A DNA stretch of 64,000 nucleotides. Origin: Turritopsis dohrnii (lineage: Eukaryota > Cnidaria > Hydrozoa > Anthoathecata > Oceaniidae). The notes below the pieces were generated by a model. It was not told the DNA's origin, made no database searches, and saw only the letters and a list, made by a program, of their open reading frames with translations. Shown here one piece after another: positions 57,834-64,000 of the stretch. The DNA lies in the NCBI GenBank assembly GCA_027922465.2, contig BQMF02000069.1, positions 310,001 to 374,000 on the forward strand. The letters run 5' to 3'. Position numbers and translations under genes: made by a program. The first letter of the stretch is position 1, and every line of letters begins with the position of its first letter.

Positions 57834-58811
57834 TTAAGGTAAAGAAAAGGAACTTAGAGACACCTGATCCCAGCCTCGTGTAAGGGGATAGATTGTGGCT
57901 AAATGATGTGATAGCTGCACGACAACCTCCTCATTGTGATGAATATATCGACGGTAAGCGTCACTGGACCAACGACTCAATATTTGAATGGTACTGTCTG
58001 AGATGCCAGCCGACGCAGCGGCAGATGCTCCACCAATGCGAAATGAATGTGTGTTTATATTGGAAAGGTTGGGCAACGCCCGTAGCAAAAGTTCCACCAT
58101 GTCTTGGCGTGTCAAGAATTGATGATCTGAGAACGCGAATAGAGGGAGGTTCGGGCCTGGATGTAACAGCAACCATTCCCGCATGGACGTGACTGGGCAA
58201 ATAACGTGACCAGATTGCCCGACGCGGATGGTACATCCCGCGCGGAACGGGTCTGTCTTTGAAGAACGAATGTTTACGTACAGAATCCGACCAGAGATGG
58301 TGACGTCGTGCACCATTAAATCGTGAACTCGATCAAACGTGGCAGCAGACTGGCAAGTGTACTCGGAGACACGTAGGAGACCAAAAAACGCTAAGGCTGA
58401 TGCAGCTTTGAGTAAAGAACGGACCAGTGATGGGTAACTGAGAAAGTCCAAACGATAAAAGATAACTTGGAGATGGTGGAACTTAATAGGCTGACGACGA
58501 GTCCTGCTGAACGCTGAACCTTGAACACGACGGATACCTGGCAGAGTGTAAGACAGTCTTCCCATGTGGGACAGGGCAGCAGAATAACCTGCCATAATTG
58601 CATGAAATTGGATGCCAAATAGATAAACTTTTAATGTCTTGAAACCGAATTGTCTAGCTCGCGATGCAACAAAACGAATTAATGTGTCTTCAGATAATGG
58701 AAAAACCGGAACCCTGACCAAAGTGCAAAAGTGAGAGAATGATCGAAAAGCAACAGAGTAGGTAGATCGTGTGGATGGAGCCAAAGCGTGAAATTGAAAA
58801 TTTGTAATCAT
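57834..58811 (-). CDS. DIRS tyrosine recombinase
   Basis: 325 residues, intact. It inserts the DNA circle of the element by site-specific strand exchange. Catalytic set visible: Arg147 in GLLRVSE, Lys185 in SSKTDPF, His255 and Arg258 in THSFRIGG, Trp281 in the usual His/Trp place, and Tyr289 in DAYRRYIHH as nucleophile (Tyr286 is the alternative). The N-terminal ~100 residues form the core-binding part (APSTRSTYSVAFRSFSHFC). Its ATG overlaps the upstream RNase H stop as ATGA (58808-58811), an arrangement common for DIRS ORFs. With full catalytic residues it could still be active even though RT is not. Confidence 0.92.
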   Translation of the reverse strand: MITNFQFHALAPSTRSTYSVAFRSFSHFCTLVRVPVFPLSEDTLIRFVASRARQFGFKTLKVYLFGIQFHAIMAGYSAALSHMGRLSYTLPGIRRVQGSAFSRTRRQPIKFHHLQVIFYRLDFLSYPSLVRSLLKAASALAFFGLLRVSEYTCQSAATFDRVHDLMVHDVTISGRILYVNIRSSKTDPFRAGCTIRVGQSGHVICPVTSMREWLLLHPGPNLPLFAFSDHQFLTRQDMVELLLRALPNLSNINTHSFRIGGASAAASAGISDSTIQILSRWSSDAYRRYIHHNEEVVVQLSHHLATIYPLTRGWDQVSLSSFSLP

Positions 58812-60262
58812 GTGGTCAATATCCGCCAGATTGAAGGTGGGATTGGTGTGGCCTCTATATCTGCTGTGGGAACCAGTCGATGAAACTTGGCGACCTGTAA
58901 ACGAGACAATAAGTCAGCAGCGGCGTTAGAGTGACCAGGAATGTGACGCATGAGAATATTAAGGTTCAAACGGGCAGCAAATAGGAATAAAAATCTGACC
59001 AAAGACATAATGTGAGGGTCCCTACAAGATCCAGATTGCCAAACGTGGACGATCGAGGCGTTATCGGTGAAAAACAAAACCTGCTTATTGGTCCACTGTT
59101 GACCCCAGGTAACCACCGCTGCGACAATCGCAAATAATTCCAAAATGTTGATGTGGAAATCATTATAGCCTGGAGGCCAAGAGTGGCTTAACCATTAAGA
59201 ACCGTATAAAGCACCAAACCCAACGCCAGAAGCGTCGGTGAACAAACGTAAACTAACCGACGAGACTGGTTCTCCGGGAATTGTGGCCACGCCATTCCAA
59301 TCCGGGAGAAACTCTAACCACCAACTAATGTCGGCCCTAGCTTCGCGATTAAGATGGATGTGATGGTTGAGTTGAGCAACCGAGGTGGAGAGGTCGATAA
59401 GCCGACGAAGAAACATGCGACCAGGACGAACGACCTTAGCAGCAAATGACAGCGAGCCAATAAGAGAAAGTAATTCGCGTTTCGTACATTTTTTCTTATT
59501 GTCCCAATCCTGCAACAGTACCAGCAGGGCTGAGAGCTTGTCTTGAGGCAACCGAATGATCTGACGCTGAGCATCAATTTCAATGCCTAAAAAGGTAAGG
59601 GTTTGAGACGGCCCCACTGTTTTGTCGGAAGAGAGTGGGACCCCTAATTCAGAACATATCGAAGTCATGGGCGCCATATCGCGCCCTACCTGTGCTGGGG
59701 AAGTCCCACAAATGAAGAAGTCGCCTAAATAATGCAAAATAAAAGGGGTGCCACTATGCACTATCAAAATCCAGCATAATAATACGGCAAAAGAATTAAA
59801 AATGAACGGATAAGATCTACTGCCAAAAGGCAATCTAGTGTCAACAAAGTAATACCCAGCCCAGTAGTAACCAAGGAGTGGCCACTGTTCAGGACGAACG
59901 GGACAAAGTCTGAATGCATGTTGTATGTCTAACTTGGCCATAAAGGCAGTGGGACCGAGAGACTACACCAACGTAACCGCCTCGTCGAAAGAGGAATACT
60001 TGACAGAGTAAATGTCTTTACTGATACCTTCGTTAACGGAAGATCCCCGCGGGGACGAAAGGTCAAGGATAATGCGCAGAGTTCCGTCTTTCTTTGGCGC
60101 TGAACCAAGAGGAGAACAGTGGAATGGATTAAAAGGCGGGGAAAGGAACGGACCCGACGGGTGCCCTCGCCTTACCTCCTTTACAATGGATTCCGAGACA
60201 GCTAATGGATGGGACCGAGAGGAGAGTAGATACCCTGGGACGGGTATCTGAAATCGGCCCTT
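58808..60262 (-). pseudogene. DIRS reverse transcriptase / RNase H, broken
   Basis: RT sequence starts in this frame near 60262 (FQIPVPGYLLSS, then GPFLSPPFNPFHCSPLG and APKKDGTLRIILDLS), runs to an in-frame TAG near 59967, resumes with FMAKLDIQHAFRLCPV and LPFGSRSYPFIF, and reaches the active site as YLGDFF. DIRS and related RTs have YLDD here, so one catalytic Asp is now Gly (GGC for GAC). RNase H follows: FTDASG, then TAA at 59195-59197, ELFAIVA, FFTDNAS and GHSNAAADLLSR carry the D-E-D-D residues. One frameshift, two stops and the Asp loss show that this copy cannot make active RT. Confidence 0.85.
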
Positions 60263-61751
60263 CGAAACCTATATGGAAACCAAAACGAAAACCGTTAGTA
60301 ACGAAAGAGACTAAGTCCAGGTCCGGATGTGTGTGTAGAAGAGAAACTAAGAAATCAACATGAATGGGCGTAATAATACCTGAAGGTAAGGGGCGGAACT
60401 CAAGATCTGAATCGACCAGGGCACTGTGAAGCCGAATGCGAACCGGAGCAGGAACGACAACGGTGGATGAACCGATACTGTGGGATGTGACAACCGCTGT
60501 TGGAATTGAAGAAGCGACATACGACTGGCGAGTTTCCAAGCTGTTGCTGGGGGCACGAAAGGGCTGATGTTGAGAGGCACGAAAGGGCGGGTTATGAGAA
60601 CCCGAAACGCTTGATTGGTGGTGAGTAGTGGCAGATGTACGACGAGAAGATTGAGGGCAAGCGTTGGCGAAATGAGACGTGCTATGGCAGATAAAACAGG
60701 CTTGTAAGGGAAAGCCGTGGAGAACAGTATTATACAGATCGTCGTTGACCCTGTTCCAAACCAAGCTGGTGTCGTAGGAAAGCAAGTACCGAAACTGCCT
60801 GTCATACTCGGACCATGCGGAAAACGCGAAACGGGAAGCAAAATTGCAGATGGTGGATTGGTAATGTAAAAGTTCTGAGGTACGCTCCGGGAAAAACAAG
60901 TGATGACAACGGAAAAAATTGGAACAGGCAACCATCCATGAGGCAAGATCCACCACACGTGACCGACGTTGTGGCGGAACCAGTCTGACCCCGGGAGAAA
61001 TCCCCTCCACGAGCTGAAAGGTGTACTCAGTAGCCGAAGGGGGAACAGAATTGGGCAAAAGTAAATCGAAGTTAATATGATACTCACCGTTCCTTATGCG
61101 TTCGATGACTGCGGGCGGAAGCGCGGGGGCGGTGATGGGCGCACGAGGTTGATACGCTGCAATACCATTAGCAAACGGTGTAGTAAGAGAAACTGGGTTA
61201 ACGGATGAGCTACACGGAATAAATGTGTCCGTAGGTGTTGTCAAGGTTGAAACATTCGTTGTCTGTGCGAATCGATTGTTGAAGTACAAGTCGAGTTGCC
61301 GGGCAAGATATGGATCCAGATGATTAGTCGATGTCGGATTAACGGCATGATCTATCGGATTGGCGGAGTTGTTAAGTGTCGCCTTTGATGTGGACGTTGG
61401 TGGGGGCGTAAAGTCGGACGCCACCGTCGCCGTCGTCACAACGTTCGGAACCAATGACGGTACATCGTGGACTATTCCGGCGGTGGCAACGGGGTTGGTA
61501 CTGCCAACTGGTGGATGATGAAACAAGTGTAGACGACGTGCAAGCTGTTGCTGGCTGCCTGTGTCTACGATGTGTAGGGCGTTGCATACCAGACGCAAAC
61601 CTTCTGTCGAAATTCTCAACCAATCGGCCAAGGATCGTTGTGTGTAGTCGGGCGAGGGGTTTGCGTCGTCTGCTGTCGCCCTTCTTTTGTTTGGGTCGGC
61701 GATTAGTGGGAAAAACGTAATGTATCGACGACATAAACGACAGCAATACAA
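60129..61751 (-). CDS. DIRS Gag-like protein running into the RT start
   Basis: 540 residues open. Residues ~41-73 (LADWLRISTEGLRLVCNALH...) resemble a SAP-like helix pair. A Thr/Ser/Pro-rich linker (~75-210) follows, then a conserved-looking region (EYHINFDLLL..., ~223-345) and a zinc knuckle CFICHSTSHFANAC (C352, C355, H360, C365; C-x2-C-x4-H-x4-C). After ~440 the sequence becomes the RT N-terminus (DLDLVSFVTNGFRFGFHIGF), so Gag and RT shared a frame or overlap; the frame slips near 60260 and the last ~45 residues are out of frame. It would bind element RNA. ATG 61751 is the farthest in-frame start seen; its exact start is unproven. Confidence 0.75.
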   Translation of the reverse strand: MYCCRLCRRYITFFPLIADPNKRRATADDANPSPDYTQRSLADWLRISTEGLRLVCNALHIVDTGSQQQLARRLHLFHHPPVGSTNPVATAGIVHDVPSLVPNVVTTATVASDFTPPPTSTSKATLNNSANPIDHAVNPTSTNHLDPYLARQLDLYFNNRFAQTTNVSTLTTPTDTFIPCSSSVNPVSLTTPFANGIAAYQPRAPITAPALPPAVIERIRNGEYHINFDLLLPNSVPPSATEYTFQLVEGISPGVRLVPPQRRSRVVDLASWMVACSNFFRCHHLFFPERTSELLHYQSTICNFASRFAFSAWSEYDRQFRYLLSYDTSLVWNRVNDDLYNTVLHGFPLQACFICHSTSHFANACPQSSRRTSATTHHQSSVSGSHNPPFRASQHQPFRAPSNSLETRQSYVASSIPTAVVTSHSIGSSTVVVPAPVRIRLHSALVDSDLEFRPLPSGIITPIHVDFLVSLLHTHPDLDLVSFVTNGFRFGFHIGFEGPISDTRPRVSTLLSVPSISCLGIHCKGGKARAPVGSVPFPAF

Positions 61752-62038
61752 GGCTCTTACTACAAAACATCATTGCTGGTAGTATTCTTTATTTCGGTTA
61801 AACACGTACGGTTTCAATCACCAATAACAAACCAACGAACAAAATAAAACCGCACAAACTTTTATTTATTTATTTTATTTATTTCTTTATTTAAAGTTGG
61901 TAAAAAGACAGTAGTTACATAATGTACTAATACAAACCAACATAAAATCATAAAAATCATAAAATCATAAAACTATAAAATGTGAAATACACAGAGATAA
62001 AAAATAATTAAGAGAAATAAATAAAAGAAACGACCATC
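61752..62038 (-). other. DIRS 5' flank and non-LTR 3' UTR/tail
   Basis: On the minus strand the non-LTR element ends in an AAATAAATAAAATAAATAAA-like tail (about 61862-61893), a usual end for target-primed elements. It lies ~110 bp from the DIRS Gag start, so the two elements are nearly adjacent. Confidence 0.5.
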
Positions 62039-64000
62039 TCAGAGGACTTTGCAAAGTTTGCACTGGCAATAAATTGGTGCACGGCGGACCTCAGTCTTGA
62101 ATTCATTCAAGCCTGTTGCCTTTTTTGTTTCAGCCGACAAATGGTTCCAGGCTAATGTGGCTCCGAAAAGAAACGAATTTACACCAGCAATTCCTTTAGA
62201 AGAGGGAATTTCTAATACACTACCAGAGCGCAGATTAAACATTGTTGCTTTTCGGCAGAAAGTATCCCACATAAATTGAGGATTAATTTTATGCAAGGAT
62301 TTAAATACTTCAATCACTAGAAGTTCAAGGTTTCTAGCATGAATCGACTTTTGCCCTGTTTTAGTGAGAATATCAGTATAGCTGTGTCGGAACAAGCCAC
62401 TTTTTGCACATAATGCTCTTCTATGAGTGATGCCGATCAGGTTGTGTGCTTGCTTGCTACAACACATCCATACTAATGGGCAATAGTTGAAACATGGAAT
62501 GACGAAAGTATTAAATAACGTATCTACAATATCCTGGCTTACAAAAGGCCGTATTCGTAACAGAGCTTTTGTCTTCAAGGAAGCCTGATGACACATTCCC
62601 TTAATATGGGAATAAAAAGAAAGCTTATCATCTAGTGTTATACCAAGGAGTTTAACTTCCTTTGAAGGGTTAATGGTTGTAGTACCAATTTTGAAAACAA
62701 TGTCTTTACTATCAACACCTAGGAATAGCATCTGAAACTTTTCCGGGTTTGCGACAAGACCATTGTTGTTAAACCAGTTTAAAGCAGATGTCATGTCAGA
62801 ATGCAAGCTTTCCAACACTTCATCTAAAGTGGCTTTACAACTGACAAGAGTATTGTCGTCGGCAAAGTTGCAGATGTCACACTCCAGTACCGAAAACAGC
62901 AAATCATTAATAAAAACATTGAATAAAATTGGCCCTAGAACCGATCCCTGAGGAACACCCAAAAGAATGTCCAGCCATTCGCTGAAAAATGACCCTATAC
63001 GAACACGCTGCTTCCTATCAGACAAGTAACTGTACAGCAATTTTAATGTATCATATCCAACACCATATGCTGCCAACTTGGCTATCAATAGATCATGACG
63101 TAGACAATCAAAGGCTTTGGACAGATCCATCAAAATTGCACCCACTTTGTCGGAGTTTGAAAGGGACTTTTGCCACTGTATAAGCATATTTAACAATGCA
63201 TACTGACAGCTATATCCCCGACGAAATCCACAAAGGTATTTTGACAAAATAGAGTTCAAAAAAGGCTGCATTTGCTTGGCCATCAACCTTTCAAAAATCT
63301 TAGATACAACAGGTAGCAAACTAATAGGGCGATAATTTCCCTTATCAAGAGTATTTCCCTTCTTGTGTTGTGGAATGACATCGACGAGAGATAACTGGTC
63401 AGGAAACACAGAAGAACCAACGATAGAGCTATTAAAGCACTTCGTGAGCACTGGTGCGCATTCCTGAGCAGCAAGTTTCAAAATGTTCGTAGGAATTTGA
63501 CCGCTAACCTTCTTACTTTCATCCAAAGCTAGAATTTCCTTTAGCATATCTTCCTGAGAAACTTCAGCCAAATCAAAAGAAATATGCGATTTAAATCTAG
63601 ATCGAATAGATACAATACTTGGATGAGACGCATATTTCTCAATGGATGAGAGTACCGGGTCCTGGTGATGAATTGGAGAACCACACGGTATAGGAAGTAT
63701 ATCTAGGTTAGCAGTGATTTTGTTGAAGTGTTGATTAAATACACTTGCAACTTCCAATTCGCTTTTGAACATTTTGCCTTCGTCAACCAAAACAATGCTT
63801 TCTTTTCCGACCACAGCTTTTTCACTGAAAAACGGTTTCACGGTTTTCCAGAAATCTTTCTTCAATGTCCTTTTGCTGAAGTTGGTAAAGAAAACTTTTT
63901 TATCTAGCCTGTTTATGTTGACAACCAAGTTTCTCTGTCTCTTATAAGCTTTTAAATCATCAGGATTACTAGAACTGTTTGCAACTTTCTTAAGACGTGA
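62039..64000 (-). CDS. Non-LTR retrotransposon polyprotein, 3' part with reverse transcriptase
   Basis: Open from the window edge to a stop at 62039 (654 codons seen), so the endonuclease part lies beyond the window. RT blocks in order: YRPISLLPVVSKIFERLM, GFRRGYSCQYALLN, GAILMDLSKAFDCLRHDLLI, GVPQGSVLGPILFNVFINDL, and the active site CNFADDNTLV (FADD form, both Asp present). Then NPEKFQMLFLG and the thumb region, and ITHRRALCAKSG near the end. This fits the jockey/CR1-like group; the exact clade is not assigned. No stop or frameshift is seen, and it ends with a CQCKLCKVL tail. It is possibly a young copy. It would copy its RNA at a nicked target. Confidence 0.9.
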   Translation of the reverse strand, partial: SRLKKVANSSSNPDDLKAYKRQRNLVVNINRLDKKVFFTNFSKRTLKKDFWKTVKPFFSEKAVVGKESIVLVDEGKMFKSELEVASVFNQHFNKITANLDILPIPCGSPIHHQDPVLSSIEKYASHPSIVSIRSRFKSHISFDLAEVSQEDMLKEILALDESKKVSGQIPTNILKLAAQECAPVLTKCFNSSIVGSSVFPDQLSLVDVIPQHKKGNTLDKGNYRPISLLPVVSKIFERLMAKQMQPFLNSILSKYLCGFRRGYSCQYALLNMLIQWQKSLSNSDKVGAILMDLSKAFDCLRHDLLIAKLAAYGVGYDTLKLLYSYLSDRKQRVRIGSFFSEWLDILLGVPQGSVLGPILFNVFINDLLFSVLECDICNFADDNTLVSCKATLDEVLESLHSDMTSALNWFNNNGLVANPEKFQMLFLGVDSKDIVFKIGTTTINPSKEVKLLGITLDDKLSFYSHIKGMCHQASLKTKALLRIRPFVSQDIVDTLFNTFVIPCFNYCPLVWMCCSKQAHNLIGITHRRALCAKSGLFRHSYTDILTKTGQKSIHARNLELLVIEVFKSLHKINPQFMWDTFCRKATMFNLRSGSVLEIPSSKGIAGVNSFLFGATLAWNHLSAETKKATGLNEFKTEVRRAPIYCQCKLCKVL

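Larger units (their letters stand above)
57834..61751 (-). mobile_element. DIRS-type tyrosine-recombinase retrotransposon, coding span
   Basis: Minus-strand order Gag-like, RT, RNase H, tyrosine recombinase. This set, with no aspartic protease or DDE integrase, defines DIRS elements. The Gag and recombinase frames are long and open, but RT is broken (frameshift near 60260, TAG near 59967, active-site change), and a TAA interrupts RNase H. The right boundary lies between 61752 and 61860; the left probably includes the hairpin array. The codon use is GC-richer than the surroundings. Confidence 0.9.

Overview
The window is AT-rich animal DNA with spliced genes, long introns and a very dense, nested load of transposons. 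The mix of a Helentron-type Helitron, a DIRS tyrosine-recombinase retrotransposon, a non-LTR element, hAT relics, many MITEs, an RPA-like gene and a DUF4806-type gene suggests an invertebrate metazoan. A cnidarian is my best guess, but this is inference from composition and family mix and cannot be proven from the window.

Layout. (1) 113-1621: a spliced, frameshifted RPA-like gene. (2) 1922-9359: a large hAT-type composite with CAGGGGCGGACGCAG ends. It contains an ACGTTG-palindrome element (2243-4497) with a 59-aa zinc-finger ORF, a TTAA-flanked MITE and a 716-bp MITE. (3) 9836-11154: a TTTTCGCG-ended element around a ~126-bp tandem repeat. (4) 11360-17668, minus strand: a decayed Helentron encoding a leader with a 2A-like motif, a cysteine-protease-like region, Rep(HUH), Pif1-type helicase and an EEP endonuclease. 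(5) 18145-19406: a long inverted repeat whose loop holds a TA-flanked MITE. (6) 22602-23317: a second copy of the 716-bp MITE. (7) 23603-25469: a Helitron-like unit. (8) 26234-27940, minus strand: an intact membrane-anchored carboxylesterase-like gene. (9) 28808-32645: a hAT relic with a transposase C-terminus, a GACGTC-palindrome element carrying a tRNA-like module, and a 49-bp perfect palindrome with a 9-bp target duplication. (10) 32941-33484: a terminal exon of a probable DNA-binding protein.

(11) 35094-47471: twelve Helitron-like units joined head to tail with no spacer. The joints read CTAG/TC, and a hairpin precedes nearly every CTAG. This is the most striking structure here. (12) 50917-54444: three nested inverted-repeat elements, the innermost with a perfect 9-bp target duplication. 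(13) 54660-56354, minus strand: a seven-exon DUF4806-type gene in which all splice phases agree. (14) 57377-57821: ten small hairpins with changing but paired stems and a WACNAG hexaloop, enclosed by an inverted repeat, directly beside a DIRS element (57834-61751, minus strand). (15) 62039-64000, minus strand: the 3' part of a non-LTR retrotransposon running off the window.

No bacterial-type operons, CRISPR arrays, rRNA genes or convincing functional tRNA genes were seen. Most coding sequence belongs to mobile elements. The candidate host genes are the carboxylesterase, the DUF4806-type gene, the BESS-like exon and possibly the RPA-like gene.
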